Shown piece by piece: positions 32,943 through 40,967 of a stretch of DNA of 46,451 bases. Source of the DNA: an uncultured Desulfovibrio sp. (GTDB lineage Bacteria > Desulfobacterota > Desulfovibrionia > Desulfovibrionales > Desulfovibrionaceae); NCBI GenBank assembly GCA_913063155.1, contig CAJXYU010000009.1:139760-186210 (forward strand), given 5' to 3'. A model generated the notes under the pieces. It was not told where the DNA came from. It did not search any database and saw only the letters and a program-made list of their open reading frames with translations. A program made the position numbers and the translations under genes. Each line of letters opens with the position of its first letter. Within the stretch, counting starts at the first letter, position 1.

Positions 32943-34307
32943 TCAGACTATCAACATTAACTGCAGATCGCAGACATTGGTGTTGGTGGGGCCGGTCTTG
33001 AACAGTGCGCCGATCCGTTCGAAAAAGTGGTAGGAGTCGTTGTTTTTCAGAGCGTCGACGATGCTTTCTCCTTCCTGTGTGTGGTAGCATTGCAGAGCCT
33101 GCACATCGGCAAAGGCGCCCGCAGCATCCGTGGGGCCGTCGTTGCCGTCGGTGGAGGCCGCTAGGAAGTGGACCTGCTCCTGTCCGTGTTGCCAGCGGCT
33201 CAGTTCCTGAAGAAAAGCAAGGGCCATTTCCTGGTTCCTGCCGCCACGTCCATCGCCCTGCAGGGTGACTACGGACTCTCCTCCCGTGATCAGGCAGACG
33301 GGCTTTTTCAAGAACATGTCGCAGCAGGTCGCATCCTTGGCGATGTCGGCCAACACTTTGGCGACGTGGCGGGCTTCTCCACAGAGTTGCGCAGTGAGAG
33401 GATGGACCTGATAACCCAGTTCCTTAGCCTTGGCCGCTGCGGCCAGAAGCGCTTGGCGATTGGTGCCGATGAGGACGTTGTCCGCTGTATCAAGGGCCGG
33501 ATCGCCCTTCTTGAGGGTTTCCGGTATGTGTCCTTGAACGCCCCATTCAAGGACATTCAGCACATTGGCCGGGATTTCCTCACGCAGCTTGTACCGTTCG
33601 ATGATCTTCAGGGCGTCGGCAAAGGTAGTGTCGTCGTGGCTCGTGACGCCCGAGGCAATGCTGCTCAGGTCGTCACCTACCACGTCGGAAAGGATGAAGT
33701 TGAGGCTTCGTGCCGGATGCATCATCTGCAGGAGTCGGCCGCCTTTCATTCCTGAAATGTGTTTGCGTACGCAGTTGATCTCGGTAATATCCGCACCGCA
33801 CCGCAAGAGTTGTCCGGTCACCAGCTGCTTGTCCGCCAGATCGAGATCCAGCAGGTTGTTGGAAGTGCGCCTGTCCATGGGGGCGGGGAGTAGAGCGGAG
33901 CCGCCTCCGGAAATGCAGTTGATGATCAGGGTTTCGGCGTCGGCCTCGCTTGCCAGGGCGGCGATGCGCCTGGCCGCCAGCACCCCGTTTTCATCCGGGA
34001 TGGGGTGTCCCGCCTCAACAATTTCTACTCGCTCCAGTGCTTCTGTATGACCGTATTTGACGCAGAGAAGGCCCTTTTCAATGTAGTTTCCCAGAAGTTC
34101 TTCAAAGGCCTTGGCCATGGGGGCGGACGCCTTGCCGGCCCCGAGGAGCAGGATTCGTTTATAGGAGTCCAGGTTCACGGAAAGTTCGTAGTCTTCCATT
34201 TCCACGCGAAGTCGACCGTCGGCCACGCGTACGTGGCGGGATATCATGGTGTACGGGTTGACCCGTTCCAGGCCTGCGGCAAAAATGCTTTCCAGCTGAT
34301 TTCTCAT
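32943..34307 (-). CDS. glycerate 2-kinase, MOFRL/GckA type
   Basis: 454 residues. N-terminal DUF4147 (GckA) domain: LLGAGKASAPMAKAFEELL, VEAGHPIPDENGVLAARRIAAL, NCISGGGSALLPAP, and a C-terminal MOFRL domain with VCLITGGESVVTLQGDGRGGRNQEMALAFL and LAASTDGNDGPTDAAGAFAD. This is the type II glycerate kinase family, phosphorylating D-glycerate at position 2 (or 3) with ATP. Cytoplasmic. An AGGAG sits upstream of the ATG at 34307. Stop is 44 nt from the RluA-like gene that runs toward it. Separated from the S1 protein gene by a terminator, so it is likely its own unit. Confidence 0.92.
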   Translation of the reverse strand: MRNQLESIFAAGLERVNPYTMISRHVRVADGRLRVEMEDYELSVNLDSYKRILLLGAGKASAPMAKAFEELLGNYIEKGLLCVKYGHTEALERVEIVEAGHPIPDENGVLAARRIAALASEADAETLIINCISGGGSALLPAPMDRRTSNNLLDLDLADKQLVTGQLLRCGADITEINCVRKHISGMKGGRLLQMMHPARSLNFILSDVVGDDLSSIASGVTSHDDTTFADALKIIERYKLREEIPANVLNVLEWGVQGHIPETLKKGDPALDTADNVLIGTNRQALLAAAAKAKELGYQVHPLTAQLCGEARHVAKVLADIAKDATCCDMFLKKPVCLITGGESVVTLQGDGRGGRNQEMALAFLQELSRWQHGQEQVHFLAASTDGNDGPTDAAGAFADVQALQCYHTQEGESIVDALKNNDSYHFFERIGALFKTGPTNTNVCDLQLMLIV

Positions 34308-34330
34308 ACCTTGACTCCTGTTTCCGTTAT

Positions 34331-34364
34331 GAAAAGGCCCCTGCAGTGCAAACTGCAGGGGCCT
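34331..34364 (-). terminator. intrinsic terminator of the ftsY - S1-domain operon
   Basis: On the minus strand a 12-bp perfect stem (34353-34364 with 34335-34346) with a 6-nt loop is followed by TTTT. Located 20 nt past the S1-domain gene. Confidence 0.85.
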
Positions 34365-34383
34365 CGAATCTCGGGTGGATGGC

Positions 34384-35850
34384 TTATTTTTTCTTGTTCA
34401 TGGCTTTCTGGAGCATATCGCCCAGCGAACCGAATCCGCCGGACGGGGCAGCCTGTTTTTTGGGCTGGAACTGTCTCCAGTCCTCCACTTCCTTTTCATC
34501 GCCGGTTCCCAGGGAGATTTTGCGTTCCTGCGCCTTGATCTGGCCGATGGTCACGGCCACGGTATCGCCGGATTTCAGCTTGTCGAACTCCTTGGCTTTT
34601 TCCGAACGGGCCAGGACGGACTTTGGCAGCAGGCCGGTTATGCCGGGCTCCAAATTGATGAAAATGCCGAACTGTTCGACCTTCTCCACAGTGCCGTCCA
34701 CCACCTGGCCGGACTGGTATTTGTCTGCCACGTCCAGCCACGGGTCGCCCTCGGCGTCCTTCATGGACAGGGATATGCGGCGGTTGTCCAGATCGATGCT
34801 CTTGATCTGTACGGACACGGTGTCGCCTTCGGCAACCATGTCCGAGGGCTTGTGGACGCGTTTGGTGTAGCTCATTTCGGAAACATGAACCAGGCCGTCG
34901 ATGCCGGGAGCTATCTCCACGAATGCACCGAAATCTGCCAAACGCACCACACGCCCGGTGACCTTGTCGCCTTCGCTGAAGGTGGCGGCTACTGTGTCCC
35001 AAGGATCCTGGGCCAGTTCCTTCATGGACAGGGAAATTTTCAGATTGCCGGATTTTTCATGGGTCTCGATGCCGATGACCTTGGCCTGAACCTTTTGGCC
35101 CACGGAAACGGCTTCCTCGGGGTGCTGAACGCGGGAGTAGCCTAGCGCGGATATGTGAACGAGCCCTTCGACCCCGGGACGCAGTTCCACGAACGCACCG
35201 AACGGGGCCAGCTTGGAAACGGTGCCTTCCACCTTGTCGCCGACACTGACTTCCTTGAGGAATGCCTCGGAAGCCGCCTGGGTCTCACGCTCCAGCAGGG
35301 CGCGGCGGGAAACCACGATGTTGCGGCCGTTCTGTTCCAGCTTGGTGATCAGGAATTCAAAGGATTGGCCGACATAAGGTTCGGTGTTTTCCACGAAGCG
35401 GTTGTCGATCTGGCTGATCGGGCAGAAGGCGCGACGTTGCATGACTGTGACGTTGAATCCACCCTTACAGGTGCCGGAGACAGTGCCCTGTACTGGCAAA
35501 TTTCCCGCTTTGGCTTCCTCCAGCATCTTGAGGCCGCCGATGCCGGAAAGGGCGCGGGACAGTTTGATGCCGCCGGAATCGATGCCGACCACGTAGAGTT
35601 CCACGGTGTCGCCTTCGGCAACGGTCAGGTTGCCTTCGTCATCCAGCAACTCTTCGCGTTCGACAATGCCGTCTAGTTTGGAGCCTGTGTCCACGAAAAT
35701 CGTGGTTTCGCCGATGGAGATGACCGCGCCGGAAACCTTGTCGCCGACGTTCAGATTGTCGGAGCCGCCGTCGCTGTACTGTTCAAACAGTTCGGCAAAG
35801 CTCTCTTCGCCTTCGCCCTGGCCGTTGGTGTTCTTGATGTCTTCGGACAT
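34384..35850 (-). CDS. S1 RNA-binding domain protein (ribosomal protein S1-like, five domains)
   Basis: 488 residues. After an acidic N-terminal tail (about 1-35, ESFAELFEQYSDGG) there are about five S1 motifs: residues ~36-100 (GDKVSGAVISIGETTIFVD), ~118-185 (QGTVSGTCKGGFNVTV), ~203-275 (VEGTVSKLAPFGAFVELRPG), ~291-365 (VTGRVVRLADFGAFVEIAPG) and ~378-445 (VDGTVEKVEQFGIFINLEPG). E. coli S1 has six. Lys-rich C-terminus. Binds mRNA/rRNA in translation by family. Might be the main rpsA product or a second, shorter S1 homologue; the window cannot decide. Starts 19 nt after ftsY, so they are co-transcribed, giving a translation/membrane targeting unit. Confidence 0.9.
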   Translation of the reverse strand: MSEDIKNTNGQGEGEESFAELFEQYSDGGSDNLNVGDKVSGAVISIGETTIFVDTGSKLDGIVEREELLDDEGNLTVAEGDTVELYVVGIDSGGIKLSRALSGIGGLKMLEEAKAGNLPVQGTVSGTCKGGFNVTVMQRRAFCPISQIDNRFVENTEPYVGQSFEFLITKLEQNGRNIVVSRRALLERETQAASEAFLKEVSVGDKVEGTVSKLAPFGAFVELRPGVEGLVHISALGYSRVQHPEEAVSVGQKVQAKVIGIETHEKSGNLKISLSMKELAQDPWDTVAATFSEGDKVTGRVVRLADFGAFVEIAPGIDGLVHVSEMSYTKRVHKPSDMVAEGDTVSVQIKSIDLDNRRISLSMKDAEGDPWLDVADKYQSGQVVDGTVEKVEQFGIFINLEPGITGLLPKSVLARSEKAKEFDKLKSGDTVAVTIGQIKAQERKISLGTGDEKEVEDWRQFQPKKQAAPSGGFGSLGDMLQKAMNKKK

Positions 35851-35869
35851 GTTCTCTGGTGGTTAGAGG

Positions 35870-37225
35870 TTAGGAGGCGAGCAGCGCCTTGGCGAAGTCC
35901 TTGCCGTTGAACGGACGCAGGTCTTCCATTTTTTCTCCCAGACCGACATAGGTGATGGGAACCTTGTATTGCAGGCTCACCGCGACCACGACGCCGCCTT
36001 TGGCGGTGCCGTCGAGCTTGGTGAGAACGATTTCGTCCACTCCGACCGCTTCATGGAAAAGTTTGGTCTGAGACAGGGCGTTCTGGCCCGTGGTTGCGTC
36101 GATGACCAGCACGGATCGGTGGGGAGCGCCGTCATGTTTCTTGCCCACCACGCGCTGGATCTTCTTGAGCTCTTCCATGAGGTTTACCTTGGTGTGCAGT
36201 CTTCCGGCTGTATCCAGGAGGAGCAGGTCGTAGCCCTCGGCCAGACATTTGTCCATGGCCTCAAAGGCCACGGCCGCCGGGTCGGCGCCTTCGGACTTGG
36301 CAAAAAAGCCGCAGCCCAGGCGTTTGGCCCAGACTGCCAGTTGGTCGATGGCGGCTGCGCGGAAGGTGTCGCCGGCGGCGATAAGCACCTTGCGGCCCTG
36401 CAGTTGGGCGCGGTAGGCCAACTTGGCGATGGTGGTAGTTTTGCCCACGCCGTTGACGCCGATCATCATGACTACTTCGGGCGGGTTCACGGCCTCGATG
36501 CGTGGGCCTGTCTTGAAGATTTCCTCCAACTCGTCGCGGAGAATATCCTTGAAATCTTCGGGGTTGTCTGTGCCCGCGGCCTTGGCACGAGCCTTGAGGT
36601 TGTCCATGAGCTGGCCCGCCGCTTCCATTCCCACGTCGGCCATGATCAGGATTTCCTCGAATTCCTCCCAGAACTCGTCGTCCATGGAGGAATGGGCCGA
36701 GAGCAGGCCGTCGATGCGTTTGGTGATCTGCTCCTTGGTCTTGCTGATGCCTTCGGAGAGCTTCAGGAACAGGCGGTCCCGCTCGTCCTCTTCGTCTTCA
36801 AGGTCCAAGGCCAGAGCCAGGCGGTACTGGAGTTCCGAGCGAAACTCGTTCACGCTTTCGTAGCCCATGTTGCCGAGCCATTTGGCGAAATGGGCAATGA
36901 AGTCTTTGCCTTCCTGCTCGGGGGCTCCTAGAGCCTTGAACAGAAAAGAGAGACGTTCCCAAAGGTTGTCGTCGGCTTTGGCGACGCCCTCAAGGATGAC
37001 GTTCAGCCATTCGGACAGTCTCGGTTCGGCCTGACGCAGGGAAAGTGTCAGGTCCTTTTGCCAGTCCTCTGTAACGGCAGATGCGGAAGCCGTTTCTTCA
37101 GGCGGGGCTTCCCCAGTGGCTTCATCTATGACGATCCCCGCGTCATCCGCAAATTCCTCGACCGCCTGTTGGGCGGCTTCCTCGGGGGTCTGCCAGAATT
37201 TTTTGATCTTGGAAAAAAATCCCAT
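35870..37225 (-). CDS. ftsY: signal recognition particle receptor FtsY
   Basis: 451 residues. Acidic N-terminal A domain (about 1-150) with an FFSKIKKFW amphipathic start, a four-helix N domain, and the GTPase (NG) domain: G1 GVNGVGKTTTIAKLAYRAQ near residue 257, AAGDTFRAAAIDQL (FtsY/Ffh signature), DTAGRLHTKVNLMEEL (G3) and TKLDGTAKGGV (G4), ending in VGLGEKMEDLRPFNGKDFAKALL. SRP receptor at the inner membrane, delivers ribosome-nascent chains to SecYEG together with Ffh. AGAGG precedes the ATG at 37225. Diverges from asnS. The gene order ftsY - S1-domain gene lies on one transcript. Confidence 0.96.
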   Translation of the reverse strand: MGFFSKIKKFWQTPEEAAQQAVEEFADDAGIVIDEATGEAPPEETASASAVTEDWQKDLTLSLRQAEPRLSEWLNVILEGVAKADDNLWERLSFLFKALGAPEQEGKDFIAHFAKWLGNMGYESVNEFRSELQYRLALALDLEDEEDERDRLFLKLSEGISKTKEQITKRIDGLLSAHSSMDDEFWEEFEEILIMADVGMEAAGQLMDNLKARAKAAGTDNPEDFKDILRDELEEIFKTGPRIEAVNPPEVVMMIGVNGVGKTTTIAKLAYRAQLQGRKVLIAAGDTFRAAAIDQLAVWAKRLGCGFFAKSEGADPAAVAFEAMDKCLAEGYDLLLLDTAGRLHTKVNLMEELKKIQRVVGKKHDGAPHRSVLVIDATTGQNALSQTKLFHEAVGVDEIVLTKLDGTAKGGVVVAVSLQYKVPITYVGLGEKMEDLRPFNGKDFAKALLAS

Positions 37226-37315
37226 TCGTCTTTATACCTCTTTCGCTTCTGAGCTCTTGCCCGGAGGGTATATATCACGCGCCCGCGCGACGCAATACCT
37301 GGCGTATTATTGCCA

Positions 37316-37352
37316 TTTTCACGTGAAGCGGCTAAAACGTGAAAAATTTTTC
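37316..37352 (+). promoter_or_regulatory. hairpin with T tail in the asnS leader
   Basis: TTTTCACGT (37316-37324) pairs perfectly with ACGTGAAAA (37337-37345) across 12 nt; ATTTTTCTG follows, then the asnS ribosome site (GAAGGA at about 37353). The first arm also contains the 10-nt palindrome TTCACGTGAA. Either a terminator/attenuator-like structure or a regulator site; no peptide or T-box features are evident. Confidence 0.4.
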
Positions 37353-37365
37353 TGAAGGACGTAGC

Positions 37366-38733
37366 ATGAAACGCACGAAAATAAAAAATGCGCTGAATTC
37401 CGAACACCCCATGGCGGAAGTTACGGTCAAAGGCTGGGTTCGTACCAAGCGCGACAGCAAAGGATTTTCTTTTCTTGAACTGAACGACGGCTCCTGCCTC
37501 AAGAACATCCAGGTCATCGTGGACCATACTCCGGAGATTGAGGCGGAACTGGCCAGGATCGGCACCGGGGCTTCCGTATCCGTGGATGGGGAGCTTGTTG
37601 AATCCCCGGGCAAGGGACAGAAATGGGAAGTGCGGGGCAAAGCTCTCAAGCTTATCGGCGAGGCCGACCAAGAAACCTTCCCGCTTCAGAAAAAACGTCA
37701 CACCGACGAGTTTTTGCGCGGTATCGCTCACCTGCGTCCGCGTACCAATAAATACGGCGCTATGTTCCGCATTCGTTCGGAATTGGCCCAGGCCACCCAC
37801 AAGTTTTTCGCCGAACGCGATTTTTTCTATGTCCATACTCCGGTTTTGACCGGATCCGATTGCGAAGGGGCGGGCGAAATGTTCCGGGTTACCTCTTTGG
37901 AGCACGGCTCCAAGGCCCCAATTGAAGAAGACTTCTTCGGCAAGCCTGCCCATCTGACCGTATCCGGCCAGCTTGAAGCGGAAATGTTCGCGCTTTCCCT
38001 GGGTGACGTGTACACCTTTGGTCCGACCTTCCGCGCGGAAAATTCGAACACCCCGCGCCATGTGGCCGAGTTCTGGATGATCGAGCCGGAAATGGCTTTC
38101 GTCGACCTTGAGGGCAACATGGGTTTTGGCGAGGAGATGATCAAGTATCTGGTGCGGCATATTCTGGACAATTGCGCGGAGGATGTGGAACTTTTCGCCA
38201 AGTGGGTGAATAAGCAGCTCATGACCGAGTTGGAAATTCTGCTCAAGAAGGATTTCGTGCGCCTGCCGTATACCGAGGCCATTGATATTCTTCTGAAATC
38301 CAAAAAGGAATTCGAGTTTCCGGTGGAGTGGGGAATCGATCTGCAGACCGAGCATGAGCGGTTCCTGTGCGAGGAGAAATTCAATCAGCCCGTCTACCTC
38401 TATGATTACCCCAAGACCATCAAGCCATTCTACATGCGTCTTAATGACGACGACAAGACCGTGGCGGCCATGGACTGCCTGGTGCCGCGAATAGGCGAGA
38501 TCATCGGCGGCTCTCAGCGCGAGGAGCGTATGAATGTACTGCTTGCCCGCATGAAGGAAATGGAGCTGCCCGAGGAGGATTACTGGTGGTATGTTGATTC
38601 CCGCCGGTTCGGCTCTGCGCCGCACTCCGGTTTCGGTCTCGGCTTCGAGCGCATGCTCATGCTGGTGACCGGCGTGAGCAACATCAGGGATGTCATGCCG
38701 TTCCCCCGTACTCCGAAGCATCTCGAGTTTTAG
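37366..38733 (+). CDS. asnS: asparaginyl-tRNA synthetase
   Basis: 455 residues, class II (IIb). N-terminal OB fold for anticodon recognition ([30 protein letters not shown]) and catalytic domain with motif 2 ([26 protein letters not shown]) and motif 3 ([15 protein letters not shown]). Charges tRNA-Asn with asparagine, essential in translation. Length and the SNTPRH motif are typical of AsnS rather than AspRS. The ATG at 37366 is chosen since GAAGGA lies 7 nt upstream; the GTG at 37339 lies inside the leader hairpin. A strong terminator follows. Confidence 0.96.
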   Translation: MKRTKIKNALNSEHPMAEVTVKGWVRTKRDSKGFSFLELNDGSCLKNIQVIVDHTPEIEAELARIGTGASVSVDGELVESPGKGQKWEVRGKALKLIGEADQETFPLQKKRHTDEFLRGIAHLRPRTNKYGAMFRIRSELAQATHKFFAERDFFYVHTPVLTGSDCEGAGEMFRVTSLEHGSKAPIEEDFFGKPAHLTVSGQLEAEMFALSLGDVYTFGPTFRAENSNTPRHVAEFWMIEPEMAFVDLEGNMGFGEEMIKYLVRHILDNCAEDVELFAKWVNKQLMTELEILLKKDFVRLPYTEAIDILLKSKKEFEFPVEWGIDLQTEHERFLCEEKFNQPVYLYDYPKTIKPFYMRLNDDDKTVAAMDCLVPRIGEIIGGSQREERMNVLLARMKEMELPEEDYWWYVDSRRFGSAPHSGFGLGFERMLMLVTGVSNIRDVMPFPRTPKHLEF

Positions 38734-38765
38734 TTGCGGTTCACTAAAACAAGACGGAAAGTTAT

Positions 38766-38803
38766 GAAAAAGAAGCCCGGCCTGGGCCGGGCTTCTTTTT
38801 TTT
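38766..38803. terminator. bidirectional terminator after asnS
   Basis: A 12-bp stem (38771-38782 with 38785-38796, TG loop) is flanked by AAAA and TTTTTTTT. It can also end the leftward GyrI-like genes that begin just downstream. Confidence 0.88.
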
Positions 38804-38806
38804 CGT

Positions 38807-39280
38807 CTATTTGAGGGGCAGGTGGATGGCGGTGAGCAGGGCCTCGGGATTCGTTTGGGTCGAATCGTTGAGGTACTGCTCAAACCAGACTCTGTTCGCT
38901 TCACCGCAACCTGTCTCCCGACCGCTGGATGGAAGCCATTTTTCCGCGAGCGCTTTCCAGCTTTGCGGAAGGGCTTCATACGGTCCCTTGTGCAGGAACA
39001 CCGCGTAATCGCCGCCTGCGATGCTCATGGTTTTCACATTGCCATCAGTGGGCGTGCCTTTGGGAACCGTGATGCAGGCGTCGTAACGACACTTTTCGGG
39101 CGGCGTCTGTTCCGGGTCGTCATAGCCGACGCCCAGGTATTTGGTGTCAGTCGTGCACAGGTTGTTGGGACATGCCCAGGCAAACAGCTCGTCCCAAGCC
39201 TTTCCGCACTCCAGGTAAGGACCGATGTTGCGTACATAGGCTACATGCATGGGAGCCAGTTTTTCGATTTTTACTTCCAT
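38807..39280 (-). CDS. GyrI-like small-molecule-binding domain protein (copy 2)
   Basis: 157 residues, one GyrI-like (AraC_E_bind) domain. Shared pattern: MHVAYVRNIGPYLECGKAWDELFAWA, LGVGYDDPEQTPPEKCRYDACITVP, GGDYAVFLHKGPYEALPQSW, and HLPLK at the end. These match the effector-binding domain of AraC/MerR-type regulators and of SbmC/GyrI, here without a DNA-binding part. ATG at 39280, after GGGGAAAATC; a longer frame to 39412 overlaps its neighbour and lacks a site. Very similar to the next gene upstream, including a 34-base identical block (39090-39123), so it arose by recent tandem duplication. Function unknown; SbmC-type gyrase protection or ligand capture are possibilities by family only. 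Confidence 0.85.
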   Translation of the reverse strand: MEVKIEKLAPMHVAYVRNIGPYLECGKAWDELFAWACPNNLCTTDTKYLGVGYDDPEQTPPEKCRYDACITVPKGTPTDGNVKTMSIAGGDYAVFLHKGPYEALPQSWKALAEKWLPSSGRETGCGEANRVWFEQYLNDSTQTNPEALLTAIHLPLK

Positions 39281-39302
39281 GATTTTCCCCGATATGCCTT
39301 GC

Positions 39303-39779
39303 CTAGTCTGCGAGGGGAACATGAAGAATTGTGAGCAGGTCTTCAGGCTTGGTTTGGTCCGGATCGTTGAGGTACTGCTCAAAACTGACTTTACCGCCCT
39401 GGCCGCAAACAACTTTCCGGCCGCTGGTGGGCAGCCAGTCCAAAAAGAGAGTTTTCCAGCTTTGCCCGAGCTTTTCGTAAGGGCCCTTGTGCAGCAGGGT
39501 GGCGTAATCTCCGCCTTCGATGGTCATGCTCTGGACAGTGCCGGACACCGGGGTCCCTTCGGGAACCGTAATGCAGGCATCGTAGCGGCACTTTTCGGGC
39601 GGCGTCTGTTCCGGGTCGTCATGGCAGGCCCCCAGGAATTTGGCGGATTCGTTGATGAGCCCCTTGGGGCCAGCCCAGACGCACAGTTCGTCCCAGGCCT
39701 TTTTGCATTCCTGATACGGTCCTACGTGGCGGACATAGGCTACATGCATGGGAGCGACTTTTTCGATCTCTACTTCCAT
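39303..39779 (-). CDS. GyrI-like small-molecule-binding domain protein (copy 1)
   Basis: 158 residues, the same fold and close paralogue of the gene after it (KCRYDACITVPEGTP, GGDYATLLHKGPYEKLGQSW, GPYQECKKAWDEL). AGGAG lies 7 nt before the ATG at 39779. It lies 19 nt after the AraC-GyrI regulator and 22 nt before the second copy, so the three genes should be one transcript, running leftward to the terminator near asnS. No helix-turn-helix and no membrane segment. It may titrate or share the effector sensed by the regulator; inference. Confidence 0.85.
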   Translation of the reverse strand: MEVEIEKVAPMHVAYVRHVGPYQECKKAWDELCVWAGPKGLINESAKFLGACHDDPEQTPPEKCRYDACITVPEGTPVSGTVQSMTIEGGDYATLLHKGPYEKLGQSWKTLFLDWLPTSGRKVVCGQGGKVSFEQYLNDPDQTKPEDLLTILHVPLAD

Positions 39780-39798
39780 CGGTGATCTCCTTTTTCCG

Positions 39799-40686
39799 CT
39801 AGGCAAGCGGGATGTATATGTCGGTTATGAGGTCTTCAGGCGCCGTTACCTCGGGATTGGTAATATAGTGTTCGATGCTCGGCTGGTTGAGGATTTTTCT
39901 GTCCGTTACCGGAAGCCAATGCCCGCAGATGCGGATGTAGGTTTCCTCCAGCCTTTCATATGGTCCGTTGTGAGTGAACACCGCATATTCTCCGCCCGCT
40001 ATGGTTTTGACCGCCACCTCGTTTTCAGGATCGGTGTGGGCGGGGATATCGATGCATGCCTCGTAGCGGACTTTTCCGGCAGGAGTGATGGACGGATCAT
40101 CATAACAAATGCCGAGAAACATGCTTTCCTCGTGGAGGATCCCTTTGGGCGCGGCCCAGCCGCACAGCCGTTCCCAGGCCTTTACACACTCCATGTACGG
40201 CCCGACGTGACGGACAAAAGCGATCCGTATTGGTTTGATGGTTTCGAAACGAAATTCCAGTTCAGGATCCTTTTTGACTTCCGGCAGGCCCGGGAGCTTG
40301 GCAGGATCGTAATGAATGCCTGAGGGAGAGTCGGGAAATCTCAGTTCTCGCTTGTTGACCCTGTATTTGGATGGCGAGTCCTGAAATATGTTTTTGAAGG
40401 CTCTGCTGAAGGACTCCAGTGTCTCGTATCCTGCGTCAAAAGCGATGATGGTGATGGATTTGTCGCTGTAGACAAGCTGCTGCGCCGCTCGCTCCAGGCG
40501 CAATCTGCGCACATGCTCGCCCAGAGTTTCGCCGAACATTCCTTTGAAAATGCGATGAAAATGGGAAAGGGAGTAGTGGGCCTGCGCGGCTATCTTTTCC
40601 GGATCCAGCGCTTCGTCCAATGAGTTCTGTATGTACTGCAAAGCGTTTTGCATCCGCTGATGCAGGGGGATTTCCGTAAATGTCAT
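39799..40686 (-). CDS. AraC-family regulator with C-terminal GyrI-like effector domain
   Basis: 295 residues. N-terminal AraC-type double helix-turn-helix (about 10-110: AAQAHYSLSHFHRIFKGMFGETLGEHVRRLRLERAA; ITIIAFDAGYETLESFSRAFKNIFQDSPSKYR), followed from about residue 145 by a GyrI-like effector-binding domain (IRIAFVRHVGPYMECVKAWERLCGWA, VRYEACIDIP, GGEYAVFTHNGPYERLEETY). This is the Rob/SoxS-like 'AraC plus GyrI-like' architecture with the DNA-binding part first, which usually controls resistance genes. GGAG lies 9 nt before the ATG at 40686. Diverges from the tetR-RND operon with about 280 nt between; it likely regulates itself, the two following GyrI-like genes and perhaps the efflux pump. 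Confidence 0.9.
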   Translation of the reverse strand: MTFTEIPLHQRMQNALQYIQNSLDEALDPEKIAAQAHYSLSHFHRIFKGMFGETLGEHVRRLRLERAAQQLVYSDKSITIIAFDAGYETLESFSRAFKNIFQDSPSKYRVNKRELRFPDSPSGIHYDPAKLPGLPEVKKDPELEFRFETIKPIRIAFVRHVGPYMECVKAWERLCGWAAPKGILHEESMFLGICYDDPSITPAGKVRYEACIDIPAHTDPENEVAVKTIAGGEYAVFTHNGPYERLEETYIRICGHWLPVTDRKILNQPSIEHYITNPEVTAPEDLITDIYIPLA

Positions 40687-40858
40687 GTCATTTGCTCCGT
40701 GTTGCTGACTTCGTTCTACAGAGGGGTGTTAACGAAAGCTTGACATTTTTTATCATGTTTTATTTTTTTCACGTCTTTTTTCTCTGCGCCTGTTCAGCGG
40801 GCCCCTCAAAACCTGTTAAGCACTCTACCGTTTCGTCATTTCCGGGTATGGTGGGAAA

Positions 40859-40924
40859 TGTATGCACTGGAAGCTGGATTGGGTCAATCTTATGCTTGAC
40901 CGGCAAATGAATAGGATTTATTCG
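40859..40924. promoter_or_regulatory. back-to-back candidate promoters on an inverted repeat
   Basis: GGTCAA (40882-40887), 8 nt, TTGACC (40896-40901) form a dyad in which each arm is a -35 box. Rightward: TTGACC, 17 nt, TATTCG (40919-40924). Leftward: TTGACC, 17 nt, CATACA (40864-40859). Both -10 boxes are weak (3 of 6), so activator dependence would be needed. The leftward transcript would have a leader of about 165 nt. Confidence 0.35.
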
Positions 40925-40927
40925 TAT

Positions 40928-40966
40928 GAATGAATCAATTGAATGAATTAAAGGAATGAATCGTTT
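40928..40966 (+). repeat. three 13-nt tandem repeats before tetR
   Basis: GAATGAAT begins at 40928, 40941 and 40954, each 13 nt apart, with diverged 5-nt tails. The array ends at the tetR start region. Candidate operator or a slippage-prone array. Confidence 0.5.
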
Positions 40967-40967
40967 T

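Noticed and set aside
37126..38979. 617-codon leftward ORF opposite asnS
   Set aside because: Antisense to asnS and crosses its terminator.
40740..40766. TTGACA followed by a T-rich stretch as promoter for tetR
   Set aside because: The only TATTTT-like -10 is 15 nt away, and the start would lie over 190 nt from tetR; the TTGACC/TATTCG pair is closer.
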